Below are positions 17,984 to 28,261 of a stretch of 64,000 nucleotides of DNA, one piece after another; the first letter of the stretch is position 1, and each line of letters begins with the position of its first letter. Position numbers and translations under genes: made by a program. The DNA is taken from NCBI RefSeq assembly GCF_001021085.1, contig NZ_CP004021.1, forward strand, positions 642,001-706,000, read 5' to 3'. The notes beneath the pieces are model-generated. The model ran no database searches. It was given only the letters and a program-made list of their open reading frames with translations, and had not been told where the DNA came from. The stretch comes from Candidatus Liberibacter africanus PTSAPSY. Lineage in GTDB: Bacteria; Pseudomonadota; Alphaproteobacteria; Rhizobiales; Rhizobiaceae.

Positions 17984-19783
17984 ATGCACCGTTATCGCAC
18001 ACATACCTGTGGGGATCTTGGGGTTTCTGATGTTGGCTCCTTTGTTCGTCTTTCGGGATGGGTACATCGTGTACGTCCCCACGGAGGGATTATTTTTCTA
18101 GATATTCGTGATCATTATGGTATTACGCAAATAGTCGTTAATCCGGATTGTTCTTTTTTTGATATTGCGAAATCTGTGCGTAGCGAATGGGTTTTACGTA
18201 TTGATGGATTGGTTATGGCCAGAAGTGAAGATACCGTTAATGCTAATATTATAACTGGTCAGATAGAATTATTTGCAAGAGAAATAGAGGTTCTTTCTGT
18301 TGCAGAGGAAGTTCCTCTCCCGGTGTTTGGAGAGAGAGAATATCCTGAAACGATTCGTTTTAAATATCGTTTCCTTGATTTACGTCGAGATACTTTGCAT
18401 AAGAATATTGTAAAGAGATCTCATATTATTGCGTCTATGCGACGTCGGATGACTGCAGAGAGCTTTATTGAGTATGCTACTCCTATTTTGACCGCATCCT
18501 CTCCAGAAGGGGCGAGAGATTTTCTTGTTCCGAGTAGAGTAAATAAAGGTCGTTTTTATGCTCTTCCTCAAGCGCCGCAACAGTATAAGCAGTTGTTGAT
18601 GGCGTCTGGATTTGATCGTTATTTTCAGATTGCACCTTGTTTTCGAGATGAAGATCCTAGGGCTGATAGGCTTCCGGGGGAATTTTATCAGCTTGATGTG
18701 GAAATGAGTTTTGTAGAGCAAGAAGATATCTTGAATACTATGGAAAATGTTGTACGTGGTCTTTTCGAAGAGTTTTCTGGGGAAAATACTCTGAACAATA
18801 ATTTCCCGAGGATTAGCTATGATGATGCTATTCGTAAATATGGTACAGATAAACCTGATTTGCGTAATCCTATCGTTATGAGTAATGTTACGGAATACTT
18901 TGTCAATTCTGATTTTCAGATGTTTTCTAAGATGTTATCTGCTAATCCGGGGTATGAAGTATGGGCAATTCCTGCTAAAAAAGCTGGGAAACGCGCTTTT
19001 TGTGATAGGATGAATGAGTGGGCAAAGTCACAAAAGCAACCTGGTCTTGCTTATATTTTTTGGCGTTTGGATGAAAATGGTAATGTAAGAGGGGCAGGTC
19101 CTGTTGCAAAGAATCTAAATATTGAAAAAACAGAGTCTATGCGTGTGTTCCTTGATATGCAAGATGGAGATGCATGTTTCTTGATTGCAGGAGATCCTTT
19201 AAAATTTCGTGGGTTTGCTGCGGATTCTCGCAATTACATTGCACAAGAACTAGCAATAATTGATTATAACCGTTTTGAATTATGTTGGATTGTAAATTTC
19301 CCTTTCTATGAGTGGAATGAAGAAGAGAAGAAAATAGATTTTGCTCACAATCCATTTTCCATGCCTCAAGGAGGGATAGAAGCTCTTAAAGGAGATGATC
19401 TTTTATCTGTTAAAGCGTTTCAATATGATTTAGTTTGCAATGGCTTTGAAATTGCTTCAGGAGGAATTCGCAATCATATGTTTGATACGATGATTCAGGC
19501 TTTTTCTAATGTTGGAATAAGCAAAGAGACTGTTGAAAGTCGTTTTGGAGGATTATATCGTGCGTTTCAATGTGGAATGCCTCCACATGGAGGGATGGCT
19601 GCGGGGATTGATCGTATAGTGATGCTTCTCTTAAAGGCGGAGAGTGTGCGAGATGTATCCTTATTCCCGATGAACCAAAGTTTTTGCGATCTTCTTATGG
19701 GGTCTCCATCAGATGCAACCGCTAAGCAGTTGCGTGAATTGGGATTGCGTATAGTAGAAGATCCTAACAAAAACCTTAAATAA
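17984..19783 (+). CDS. aspS: Aspartyl-tRNA synthetase, bacterial type
   Basis: Charges tRNA-Asp (and, where GatCAB operates, often also tRNA-Asn). The 599 residues follow the bacterial plan: N-terminal OB-fold anticodon domain (1-110), class II catalytic core with [19 protein letters not shown] (motif 2, about 219-237), an inserted GAD domain (about 300-420) and motif 3 [14 protein letters not shown] near the C-terminus. Whether it is discriminating cannot be told from this window. Start ATG 17984; gap of about 290 bp after carA. Confidence 0.97.
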   Translation: MHRYRTHTCGDLGVSDVGSFVRLSGWVHRVRPHGGIIFLDIRDHYGITQIVVNPDCSFFDIAKSVRSEWVLRIDGLVMARSEDTVNANIITGQIELFAREIEVLSVAEEVPLPVFGEREYPETIRFKYRFLDLRRDTLHKNIVKRSHIIASMRRRMTAESFIEYATPILTASSPEGARDFLVPSRVNKGRFYALPQAPQQYKQLLMASGFDRYFQIAPCFRDEDPRADRLPGEFYQLDVEMSFVEQEDILNTMENVVRGLFEEFSGENTLNNNFPRISYDDAIRKYGTDKPDLRNPIVMSNVTEYFVNSDFQMFSKMLSANPGYEVWAIPAKKAGKRAFCDRMNEWAKSQKQPGLAYIFWRLDENGNVRGAGPVAKNLNIEKTESMRVFLDMQDGDACFLIAGDPLKFRGFAADSRNYIAQELAIIDYNRFELCWIVNFPFYEWNEEEKKIDFAHNPFSMPQGGIEALKGDDLLSVKAFQYDLVCNGFEIASGGIRNHMFDTMIQAFSNVGISKETVESRFGGLYRAFQCGMPPHGGMAAGIDRIVMLLLKAESVRDVSLFPMNQSFCDLLMGSPSDATAKQLRELGLRIVEDPNKNLK

Positions 19784-19978
19784 TATTACCGGGTAATTTT
19801 GCCTTCTCCTATTTGATATTTTGAAAATTGCTCAGTGCCATTTCTCTCCTTCATGTGGTCTAAGTTATATGATTTGGGATAGAAAAATTTTATCCTCAAA
19901 GTGAAAAACCACTATTTTATACTAGTAAGTTAAGTACAGATGAAGTGGCTTTTCTCAAGAACAATCAGGAATTTAAAG

Positions 19979-20557
19979 CTATGAGGAGCTTGATGTAGGA
20001 GCGGTGATTGTAGCTATCGTAAAATTCAGATGTGACACAGGTGAAATATTTTCAGGAAGGATTATATCTTTCATGTGAATGCTATCGCCAATCTTCAGGC
20101 CATCAAGATCAACTGTGATTGAATCAGGAATCATATTCGCTGGGCAAAGTAAGGAGGCTTCATGGCAAATTATATTCAGGTTTCCTCCTTGTTTTAGTCC
20201 GACTGATTTATTTTCATTAATAAAACGAACGGGAACATGCACAGAAACAATAGAGTCTTCGGATACCCGTAAAAAATCCATATGGATAAGGGTATCACTC
20301 ACAGGATTAAGCTGATATTCTTTTGGAATGACTTGGATTGCTTCTTTCCCAATGTTAAGAGTGAGTACATTTGTCATAAAATTTTTTCTATGTAGCTTCT
20401 GGGATATGTCTTTTATTGATAATGCAATTGGTTGAGGATCGGACTTATTGCCATAGATGATGGCAGGGATCTGACCGTTTCTACGCAATAAACGAGAGCT
20501 TCCTTTGCCAAAATTTTCACGAATTACCGCGTTCATTTTGCATTCTTCTTGATCCAT
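19979..20557 (-). CDS. rplY: 50S ribosomal protein L25/general stress protein Ctc (bL25, long form)
   Basis: Binds 5S rRNA in the central protuberance. At 192 residues it is the long TL5/Ctc type: an N-terminal L25 beta-barrel (about 1-95, with GKGSSRLLRRNGQIPAIIYG) and a C-terminal beta domain (about 95-185). Start is ATG 20557. A good promoter is visible upstream at 20663-20691, giving a leader of about 100 nt. In rhizobia pth and ychF often follow rplY; here the downstream gap of 195 bp leads to the convergent aspS. Confidence 0.93.
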   Translation of the reverse strand: MDQEECKMNAVIRENFGKGSSRLLRRNGQIPAIIYGNKSDPQPIALSIKDISQKLHRKNFMTNVLTLNIGKEAIQVIPKEYQLNPVSDTLIHMDFLRVSEDSIVSVHVPVRFINENKSVGLKQGGNLNIICHEASLLCPANMIPDSITVDLDGLKIGDSIHMKDIILPENISPVSHLNFTIATITAPTSSSS

Positions 20558-20880
20558 GAATCCTTACTTTCTTTACAATACAGTCTGCTTTATCATATCA
20601 AATATCACAATATCGGAAATTTACATACTTCCTATTAGAAGATATTTTTAGCTATCAAATGCCTTATAGTACGATGGCCTTTCAAAATCAACGATGTAAT
20701 GTCTTTTTTATTTGCATGCTATTTGTGCTAATTTACTTAACTTGATTTTTCTATATTTAGCTAAACAAGAGCATAAAGTTAAACAAGCCACATTCTATAT
20801 CTTGTTAACAAAAAGCAATAGAAAAGACACGGCAAAATTATAATTATTTATGAAAGGAGCAATAACATTAATTAAAAATA
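20558..20880. other. Spacer between carD and rplY
   Basis: The 323-bp spacer carries the rplY promoter (20663-20691, minus strand). The remainder, next to the carD stop codon, is AT-rich and shows no supported gene, RNA or clear terminator. Confidence 0.5.
20663..20691 (-). promoter_or_regulatory. Sigma70-type promoter for rplY
   Basis: On the minus strand TTGATT (20686-20691) is followed after exactly 17 bases by TATAAG (20663-20668). Both hexamers are close to consensus and the position is about 105 bp before the rplY start. Confidence 0.55.
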
Positions 20881-21447
20881 CTAAGCTGCTTTAACTTGAT
20901 CCTCGCTGGTTGATTTTTCTGTTTTAGAGCTTTTCGAAGAAAGGTTAATTTCAATGAGATTAATAGCTTCTGGCTCAGATATACTGTTTACAGCGGCTAC
21001 TTCTCTAACCATGCGATTGAGAGCAGACTCATATAATTGGCGCTCAGAATATGATTTTTCGGGCTGGCTATCTGTCCGGTATAGGTCACGAACAACTTCT
21101 GCAATAGCGATTAGATCCCCGGAGTTAATTTTAGCATCGTACTCTTGTGCACGACGAGACCACATTGCACGTTTGACTCTAGCTTTCCCGCGTACCAGTT
21201 TTAGTGCTCTTTCTACAAAGTGTGCTTCTGATAGCTTTCGCATACCAATATTAATTGCTTTTTCTACTGGAACTTTAAGGCACATTTTATCCTTATCAAA
21301 TGCAATCACAAAAAATTCCAGCTTCATGCCAGCTACTTCTTGTTCTTTTATCTCTGTGATGGTTCCCACTCCATGGGCAGGATAAACAATGTTTTCTCCA
21401 GTTTTAAATCCCTGGCGCATCGCATCTCTTTTTTTTTGGACTGTCAT
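20881..21447 (-). CDS. carD: CarD/CdnL-family RNA polymerase-binding regulator
   Basis: CarD proteins bind the RNA polymerase beta subunit and stabilise open complexes, notably at rRNA and ribosomal-protein promoters. The 188 residues have the Tudor-like RNAP-interaction domain (about 16-70, GENIVYPAHGVGTI) and a helical DNA-binding C-terminal part (about 75-160), then a Ser/Lys-rich tail. The start ATG 21447 has AAGGGGG just before it. It is next to fdxA on the same strand, the usual rhizobial pairing. A CarD protein of Ca. L. asiaticus has been studied as PrbP; identity with this gene is likely but not verified here. Confidence 0.93.
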   Translation of the reverse strand: MTVQKKRDAMRQGFKTGENIVYPAHGVGTITEIKEQEVAGMKLEFFVIAFDKDKMCLKVPVEKAINIGMRKLSEAHFVERALKLVRGKARVKRAMWSRRAQEYDAKINSGDLIAIAEVVRDLYRTDSQPEKSYSERQLYESALNRMVREVAAVNSISEPEAINLIEINLSSKSSKTEKSTSEDQVKAA

Positions 21448-21743
21448 TAAACCCCCTTATTCATATTCATACACAAAAAATATTCAACAAGGATTAACGA
21501 GCTATAAAAAAAACAATAACCTGATTAAGGATGTCTTTAGATATGCTCGACAATCCATCGTGAATCTAATGACTGATGCCATTATTTTTTTTCAATTAAA
21601 CACACCCCATAAGAATCAGAAAAATCTTACGCATATTATAAAAGATCTGAAGATGCGGCCATTATATCAGAAAATATATCCTAATCAAGAATTAACTTTT
21701 CTCAATATACAAAATAATGTACGAATAGTTAAATTTTTTGATT

Positions 21744-22094
21744 TTACTTGATGGTGGCAGTTGATTTTCCAGGGTTAGGAGAGAAATACTTTTCGTATTT
21801 TTGGGGGATTCCATCCATTTCTGTTGCGTTAGGGAGACTTTCTTTTTTCTCTGTGATATTGGGCCATTGAGTAGAATACTCTGAATTTATTTTTAACCAC
21901 ATTTCTATCCCCGGTTCGGTATCAGACTTAATAGCATTGACGGGGCATTCAGGTTCGCATACTCCACAATCTATACACTCATCTGGATGGATTACTAAGA
22001 AATTTTCTCCTTCGTAGAAACAGTCAACTGGGCAAACTTCTACGCAATCTGTATGTTTACACGAGATGCAATTTTCAGTGACGACGTATGTCAT
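21744..22094 (-). CDS. fdxA: Ferredoxin FdxA, [3Fe-4S][4Fe-4S] (7Fe) type
   Basis: Small electron carrier of 116 residues. The N-terminal half has the two cluster motifs: C-x2-C-x4-C-x3-CP ([17 protein letters not shown]) and [12 protein letters not shown]; the pattern matches the seven-iron FdxA family of alphaproteobacteria. The C-terminal 50 residues form the usual FdxA extension. It precedes carD after a gap of about 300 bp. Redox partner unknown. Confidence 0.95.
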   Translation of the reverse strand: MTYVVTENCISCKHTDCVEVCPVDCFYEGENFLVIHPDECIDCGVCEPECPVNAIKSDTEPGIEMWLKINSEYSTQWPNITEKKESLPNATEMDGIPQKYEKYFSPNPGKSTATIK

Positions 22095-22414
22095 ATATTG
22101 CCTTTCTATGGATTTAAATTTTTTGTGACAATTAAGCTGATTCTTAAATAAAAGAATAATGAGGGTACCATAATTATAAAAAATTTATGTCGTTTTGTTA
22201 CCGATAAAATAAGGGATGTTGCATTTTTTTGAGTTTAAAAGTATATATATTCATGGTTTATGTCTTGAGGATTTAAATCTTATTATAATTTTGAATACTT
22301 TCCTAAGCATGATTTCTGTGAAGTTTATTTTTTGTTTCAAGCATTTAAGGGGGGTTAAATTGGATGACATACGTTTTTTTTGTATTGTCGTCTAATACTT
22401 ATTAGTTTATCACG
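22095..22414. other. Divergent spacer fdxA/terC-like gene
   Basis: The 320-bp spacer between divergent starts is AT-rich. It contains a 6-bp inverted repeat ATTCTT-aaataa-AAGAAT (22140-22157) about 45 bp before fdxA, which could be an operator. No gene is supported. In rhizobia an S4-domain RNA-binding protein and a helicase gene stand here. Confidence 0.4.
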
Positions 22415-23986
22415 ATGTTTTTTGGTTGGATATACGATTATTACGTATGGATTGGTCTTGCTACTCTGATAGCTCTTGAGCTTGTTCTTGGAGTAGACAA
22501 TCTTATATTTATTACTCTATTAACGGAGAAGTTGCCTCTTGCGCAAAGGGGAAAGGCACTGGTATTTGGTCTGAGCTTTGCGATGATATCTCGGATTGCT
22601 ATTCTTGCGTCTATATCTTATTGGATAGGGATATTCCAAACGCCGTTGTTTTTTTTTAGAGAGTTATCGTTTTCTGGACGTGATATTATATTGATTTTTG
22701 GTGGTTTTTTTTTGTTATTCAAGGGGACCATAGAGCTACATGAAAGATTAGAAGGAGATGGATTTGACAAAAAACATAAATTTGTCAGCCCAGTTTCTTG
22801 GCAGATAATTGTTTTACAAATCGTTGTTCTAGATTTTATTTTTTCGCTAGATAGCGTAGTGACTGCGATCGGTATAGTACAAGATTTTTCTGTCATGGCT
22901 ATTGCTGTAGTTGTATCTGCGTTAATGATGATGGCAGTATCTAAGCCAATGATAAATTATATTTCACGACATACTACTGTCGTTATACTTTGTCTTGGTT
23001 TTTTGTTGATGATTGGTTTCTTGCTCATTATAGAGGGATTGCATTTTGATATCCCTAAAGGATACCTTTACGCTTCTATCGGTTTTTCTGGTATTATTGA
23101 ATTTTTTAATCAGTTAGCGAAACGCAATCGTGAACGTCTTATGTCTACTTCACGTTTGAGGGCGCGTACTGCTGATGCTGTGTTGCGTTTATTGGGAGGG
23201 AACCCTAGGCAATCGCAATGTATCAATCCTCATTCTGATAATTTTGCATTGTCACAAAATAAAAAACATATCATATCAGATCAGGAAAAAGATATGGTTC
23301 AAAGTGTTTTAACTCTTGCAGATCGCCCAGCAAAGTCCATCATGACACCTCGTACGGATATTGTATGGCTTGATGTAAATTGTCTTGATGAGGATTGTCA
23401 AGGGAAAGTCCTTGAATTAGGGCATTCACGATTCCCGATTGCTAAAGGAAGTTTGGATAATTTTATTGGAATAGTGTCTGCACGCAATTTATTGAGAGAT
23501 TTTCTTGAAGAGGGTCCTATAGATTTGAAAAGGTCTATTAGAAAACCATTGGTTGTTCATGAAAATATCAGTGTTTTGAAATTAATGGAGCGTTTGCGTA
23601 AGTCTTCGCAAACGTTCGTGATGGTTTTAGATGAATATGGTGTTTTAGAAGGTATGATCACACCTGCTAATATTTTGGAAGCTATTGCAGGAGATTTCCC
23701 AGATGAAGATGATAAAAAACTTGATATTACCGTAGGAGAAGATGGTTCTTTGACGGTTGATGGTTGGATTGATGTACGATATGCATCAAAATTATTTGGT
23801 GTTGATTTAGTAGATCAAGACGATCGATATTCTACATTAGCTGGATTCATTCTTTGGAAGCTTGGGCACTTACCTCAAGAAAAAGAGGTTTTCATGGAAA
23901 TGAATCTCAAATTTGAAATTATACGACTAGAAGGTCACAATATTGATCGTGTAAAAATTAGTGGGCTGCAAAAATTAGATGGTTGA
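22415..23986 (+). CDS. TerC-family integral membrane protein with CBS pair and CorC_HlyC domain (YegH/YoaE type)
   Basis: The 523-residue protein starts with a TerC domain of about seven membrane helices (1-225) containing the acidic segments ELVLGVDNLIF and LDFIFSLDSVV that characterise the family. It is followed by a pair of CBS domains (about 295-410, MTPRTDIVWLDV and LDEYGVLEGMI) and a C-terminal CorC_HlyC domain (about 430-520). TerC proteins have been linked to manganese export and metalation of exported proteins; a metal-ion role is inferred. It stands alone between two intergenic spacers. Start ATG 22415. Confidence 0.92.
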   Translation: MFFGWIYDYYVWIGLATLIALELVLGVDNLIFITLLTEKLPLAQRGKALVFGLSFAMISRIAILASISYWIGIFQTPLFFFRELSFSGRDIILIFGGFFLLFKGTIELHERLEGDGFDKKHKFVSPVSWQIIVLQIVVLDFIFSLDSVVTAIGIVQDFSVMAIAVVVSALMMMAVSKPMINYISRHTTVVILCLGFLLMIGFLLIIEGLHFDIPKGYLYASIGFSGIIEFFNQLAKRNRERLMSTSRLRARTADAVLRLLGGNPRQSQCINPHSDNFALSQNKKHIISDQEKDMVQSVLTLADRPAKSIMTPRTDIVWLDVNCLDEDCQGKVLELGHSRFPIAKGSLDNFIGIVSARNLLRDFLEEGPIDLKRSIRKPLVVHENISVLKLMERLRKSSQTFVMVLDEYGVLEGMITPANILEAIAGDFPDEDDKKLDITVGEDGSLTVDGWIDVRYASKLFGVDLVDQDDRYSTLAGFILWKLGHLPQEKEVFMEMNLKFEIIRLEGHNIDRVKISGLQKLDG

Positions 23987-24131
23987 ATTGAAATAAATTC
24001 TTACTAATATTTTCCATTATATTTATATATGAATCAATCTTGATATTAAATAATTTCCGAAATTAATTTTGTCTAAATTACGCTTTTAAGTAGCTAAATT
24101 ACTTGGTGTATGTATTGGGGTTCAGGAACAA

Positions 24132-25706
24132 ATGAAAGGCTATGATGCGCGAGAGAAAAAAACAAGCAAAGTTCTCATTATTGATTTTGGAAGTCAATTC
24201 ACTCAATTGATTGCACGACGTGTACGTGAAAATAAAGTTTATTGCGAAGTAATAGCATTTAAAAATGCTCTTACTTATTTCAGAGAGCAAAAGCCTCAAG
24301 CTATTATTTTATCGGGGAGTCCAGCTTCATCGTTGGATATCGGTAGTCCTCAGATTCCGCAAGAAATTTTAGAATCAAACATTCCTTTGTTGGGCATTTG
24401 TTACGGACAACAAATTATATGCAACTCTCTGGGAGGAAAGACAAAAAATTCTCAGAATCGAGAGTTTGGTCGTGCTTTTATTGAAATACAAAAAGACTGT
24501 TCACTGTTAAGAGGAATGTGGAAGAAAGGTTCTAAACAACAGGTTTGGATGAGTCATGGTGATCAAGTAGAGCGTATGCCAAAAGGATTTGAGGTAATCG
24601 CATCATCGGATAGTACGCCGTTTGCTTTTATCGCAGATGAGAAAAGGAAATATTATGCTGTACAGTTTCATCCAGAAGTTATCCACACAGAAAACGGATC
24701 TCAGTTAATAGCTAATTTTGTGCATCACGTTGCTGATATCAAAAATGATTGGATTATGTCTTCTTATCGCAAGGATATGGTATCGCGTATTAAAAAACAA
24801 GTGGGGGATGGACGTGTAATTTGTGCTGTGTCAGGAGGAGTTGATTCTACTGTAGCTGCTTGTCTTATTTATGAAGCAATTGGAGAAAATCTTACATGTG
24901 TACTCGTTGACCATGGGTTTATGCGTAAAAACGAAGTAGATCATATCTCTGGTTTATTCAAAGCTTACCCGAATCTTTCTTTGAGAATTATAGATTCTTC
25001 AGAGATGTTTATAAAAAAATTAAAAAATATTATTGATCCAGAAGTTAAAAGGAAAATTATAGGAAAATTATTTATAGAGGTTTTTGAGGAAGAGGCAAAA
25101 AAAATAGGTGGTGTTCAATTTCTTGGACAAGGAACTTTATATCCAGATGTTATTGAAAGTATTTCTTTTTTTGGAGGTCCTTCATCTGTTATTAAATCAC
25201 ATCATAATGTAGGCGGATTGCCTGAACGCATGAATATGCAACTTGTGGAACCACTAAAAGAGCTTTTTAAAGATGAGGTGCGCCTTCTTGGAAAAGAGTT
25301 AGGATTGCCTGATATTTTTATAGGACGTCATCCGTGTCCAGGGCCAGGGCTTGCTATTCGTTGTATTGGAGAGGTTACAAAGGAAAAGATAAAAATTTTG
25401 CGTGAATCTGATGATATCTATCTTGAGGAGATTCGTAAGGCGGGTATTTATCATAATATTTGGCAAGCGTTTACTGTTTTGCTGCCTGTCCAAACGGTAG
25501 GAGTTATGGGGGATGAGCGTACATATGAATATGTGTGTTCTTTGAGAGCGGTAACCTCAATAGATGGTATGACAGCTGATTTTTATCATCACGATATGAA
25601 GTTTTTGAGTCAAGTTTCTACAAGAATAGTAAATGAAGTGAAGGGGATTAATAGAGTTGTATATGATATTACCTCCAAACCGCCTGCAACTATTGAATGG
25701 GAATAA
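24132..25706 (+). CDS. guaA: GMP synthase (glutamine-hydrolysing)
   Basis: Converts XMP to GMP using glutamine-derived ammonia and ATP. The 524 residues comprise a class I glutaminase domain (about 13-200, nucleophile Cys90 in GICYGQQ, QFHPE with catalytic His at 178-182), the PP-loop ATP pyrophosphatase domain (SGGVDS, 234-239) and the C-terminal dimerisation domain ending KPPATIEWE, the normal GuaA terminus. Start ATG 24132. Full length with no altered key residues. Confidence 0.97.
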   Translation: MKGYDAREKKTSKVLIIDFGSQFTQLIARRVRENKVYCEVIAFKNALTYFREQKPQAIILSGSPASSLDIGSPQIPQEILESNIPLLGICYGQQIICNSLGGKTKNSQNREFGRAFIEIQKDCSLLRGMWKKGSKQQVWMSHGDQVERMPKGFEVIASSDSTPFAFIADEKRKYYAVQFHPEVIHTENGSQLIANFVHHVADIKNDWIMSSYRKDMVSRIKKQVGDGRVICAVSGGVDSTVAACLIYEAIGENLTCVLVDHGFMRKNEVDHISGLFKAYPNLSLRIIDSSEMFIKKLKNIIDPEVKRKIIGKLFIEVFEEEAKKIGGVQFLGQGTLYPDVIESISFFGGPSSVIKSHHNVGGLPERMNMQLVEPLKELFKDEVRLLGKELGLPDIFIGRHPCPGPGLAIRCIGEVTKEKIKILRESDDIYLEEIRKAGIYHNIWQAFTVLLPVQTVGVMGDERTYEYVCSLRAVTSIDGMTADFYHHDMKFLSQVSTRIVNEVKGINRVVYDITSKPPATIEWE

Positions 25707-25852
25707 TCTATCATTTCAGCGATGGTAGATCCATAGTAATGATCTAGTCTATTACGTAATAAATATAATAACCATGGGTAATAATAATCTATATACGATC
25801 GTTATTAATGGGCTAAGACATTTGAAATTACTGGATTCTAAAATAGTATCTT

Positions 25853-28261
25853 TTAATTACGGTCATATAGTTTATGTGGAAGAAAAATAATCTCTATTAA
25901 AGTTCCCTTCGTGGGGATGGAAGAAACATAAAATTTCCCCATATTAGCATCTACCATCGCTTTAGCAAGAGGTAGTCCTAAACCAGTTCCTTCTCCTCGT
26001 ATCTGTTGAGAATTAGGTATTTGTCCAAAAGGTTCTAGAGCTTGTTCTAATTCGTAATTTGACATTCCTACCCCAGTATCTCTAACGCGTAAAACAACCT
26101 CTTCTTTTCTTGTATATGTAGTAGAAATGATTATTTGTCCTCCTGAAGGAGTAAAACGAATCGCGTTTGATAATATGTTAAGCGCTATTTGTTTTACGGA
26201 ACGTAGGTCAGCAAATATTTGAGGAATATTGTCGGAAAAAGAAGTTCGTATGAGAATACGTTTTTCATTCGCATATAGTTGTACCAAAGAAATGATTTCA
26301 GAAACTGTTTCGTTTAAAGACACCGATTCAAAGTGCAAGTTCATTTTACCAGATTCAATTTTTGATATGTCAAGGAGATCATTGACAATGTCAAGAACAA
26401 GGTTTCCTGATCTATCTATGTAATTAGCATATTCTATATAACGGGGGCTTCCCAATGGTCCAAATTTTTGATTTTTGATAACTTCAGAAAAACCGATGAT
26501 AGCAGTTAGAGGAGTACGAATTTCATGGCTCACACGTGCTAGGAAATCACTTTTATGCAAACTTTCTGTTTTTGCTTTCTTGATAGCATGGGACAAATCA
26601 TTTTCCTCGGATATATCGTGTATTATGAGAGAATAGCAATTAGAGAAAGGAAGTTTTTTGATTATGATGCGAATCGATAGAATGTTTCCTTCCCTGGTGC
26701 GACCAATGGTTGTTTTTTCTAGTATTTGTTCTTGATTAAGTGACAAAATATCAACAAGATAATGGTGCATAACATTTTGAGTATTGTTCTCGAAAAACAT
26801 TGTAAATGGTTTTTTGAGCATATCTTCTGTAGGGTAGTCAAACAACTTGCTTATTTTGCGATTAGTAGAAATAATTAGCCCATCTTCATTGATAATGGCA
26901 ACACCATCAGAAGTTGCTTCCAAGATGGAGAATAATTGCACTGCTTCAATTTCCATTTTGTGCATATTTGGGTTATTTGTCTCTTCATGAGATACATTTT
27001 CTGAAAAAGTATTATTTATTTCAAGGGGCACAAAAGTCATAGCAAGTGAATTTTCTCCATTCCATTGAATAGTGTGTAAATGAGCTGATACAGCGATGCG
27101 CGTTCCATCAGACCGACATAACATGACTGATCCTGCTGTATTATTTTTTGATAATTTTTGAGCGTTCAATAACGTAGATAAGCCTCCGGATTTTTCGATA
27201 TCTGCGATGCTTTTATATTTTGTGAGAAGGAGGAAAGAGGAATTCGCGTAGAATAGGTTGCCATATGAATATACACAAAAAGGGATCGGGCATTTTTCAA
27301 TGGTTTCCGGTACTATATTTTCTCCCTCGGCAAAATATTCAGATAAAGATGGGTGGTTACAGTGAAATAAATTTTCAGATTTTTGGTTATTGTTTTTAGG
27401 TGTGTTGAAATGTTTTTTATTTATATACTGATTTAAATTAATAGTATGGAAATTTTCTTGATTAAAGATGCGGTTTTCCTCATCCTTGAACAAAGGATAT
27501 TTCGTAATTTTTAAAGCATCATCTTTGTCATAATAGTGTTGAGGAGGAAATGATACTTTGTTTTTCTTGCTAAGATGGATTTGAGAAGATGATTTAGATA
27601 AGAGGTCAAAACATTCTTGTCCGACAAAAGAAAGATCCTTTTTGACCTCGCTGGAGGAAGATAATTTTTCCTCTAAGATTTTTCCCAATGCATGTGAATC
27701 TTTTGATACTCGATTCACGTGAACAATCCCAAATCCTTTGAAGCCAGTAAATTCTCGATCTCGTGAGTATATTGGTAGAGCGGCGAGATCAATGGGGACA
27801 TGTAGCTCTGTTCCTTCTATAGGCCATATAGTGTTCTTGCCGTACCAAGTATTTTGTTTTTGTAAAAGATCAACAATATGATTATCAGGATCAATTCTAA
27901 GTATATGATTAATATCACATAAACGCACACCTATCATTTTAAAAGTATAAGGTCCAATAGCTTTGGATAGCTCTTCTGAAATTTCTCTTATATATCCGGA
28001 GGCATCTAGTTTCCATGTAAACCGTACTGTACGAGGCATTGAATCAAATACAAACGCGTTTGTTGAACCCGGATTTTTATTATTGTCATGTAATAGTACA
28101 TTTCCTAAGTCTCTTCTTTGGTTTGTAAAATTTGATTTTTCTAAAGAATCATGACAGGGGTTGGTTTTTTTTGAGCTTTTTACTGCACGATCATCTTTCG
28201 TGTTATCTTTACAGTTGCTTATAATATTTTTAGAATCCGATATAATAGAATCAATACTCAT
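25853..28261 (-). CDS. Soluble multi-PAS sensor histidine kinase (PdhS/CbrA/PleC-DivJ group)
   Basis: An 802-residue kinase without any visible membrane helix. It has an N-terminal PAS-like domain (about 85-195, beginning VRFTWKLDASGYI and ending FKGFGIVHV), a low-complexity linker, a second PAS-like region (about 320-420), a PAS domain (about 450-560), a HisKA dimerisation domain with phospho-acceptor His579 in SHEIRTPL, and an HATPase domain with NILSNAIRFTPSGG, DTGVGMS and GTGLGLPLAKAM. The N-terminal domain resembles the PdhS/CbrA kinases that act on DivK and the CtrA pathway in rhizobia and Brucella; that role is inferred. No response regulator is adjacent. The 5' flank is a long non-coding stretch. 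Confidence 0.9.
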   Translation of the reverse strand: MSIDSIISDSKNIISNCKDNTKDDRAVKSSKKTNPCHDSLEKSNFTNQRRDLGNVLLHDNNKNPGSTNAFVFDSMPRTVRFTWKLDASGYIREISEELSKAIGPYTFKMIGVRLCDINHILRIDPDNHIVDLLQKQNTWYGKNTIWPIEGTELHVPIDLAALPIYSRDREFTGFKGFGIVHVNRVSKDSHALGKILEEKLSSSSEVKKDLSFVGQECFDLLSKSSSQIHLSKKNKVSFPPQHYYDKDDALKITKYPLFKDEENRIFNQENFHTINLNQYINKKHFNTPKNNNQKSENLFHCNHPSLSEYFAEGENIVPETIEKCPIPFCVYSYGNLFYANSSFLLLTKYKSIADIEKSGGLSTLLNAQKLSKNNTAGSVMLCRSDGTRIAVSAHLHTIQWNGENSLAMTFVPLEINNTFSENVSHEETNNPNMHKMEIEAVQLFSILEATSDGVAIINEDGLIISTNRKISKLFDYPTEDMLKKPFTMFFENNTQNVMHHYLVDILSLNQEQILEKTTIGRTREGNILSIRIIIKKLPFSNCYSLIIHDISEENDLSHAIKKAKTESLHKSDFLARVSHEIRTPLTAIIGFSEVIKNQKFGPLGSPRYIEYANYIDRSGNLVLDIVNDLLDISKIESGKMNLHFESVSLNETVSEIISLVQLYANEKRILIRTSFSDNIPQIFADLRSVKQIALNILSNAIRFTPSGGQIIISTTYTRKEEVVLRVRDTGVGMSNYELEQALEPFGQIPNSQQIRGEGTGLGLPLAKAMVDANMGKFYVSSIPTKGTLIEIIFLPHKLYDRN

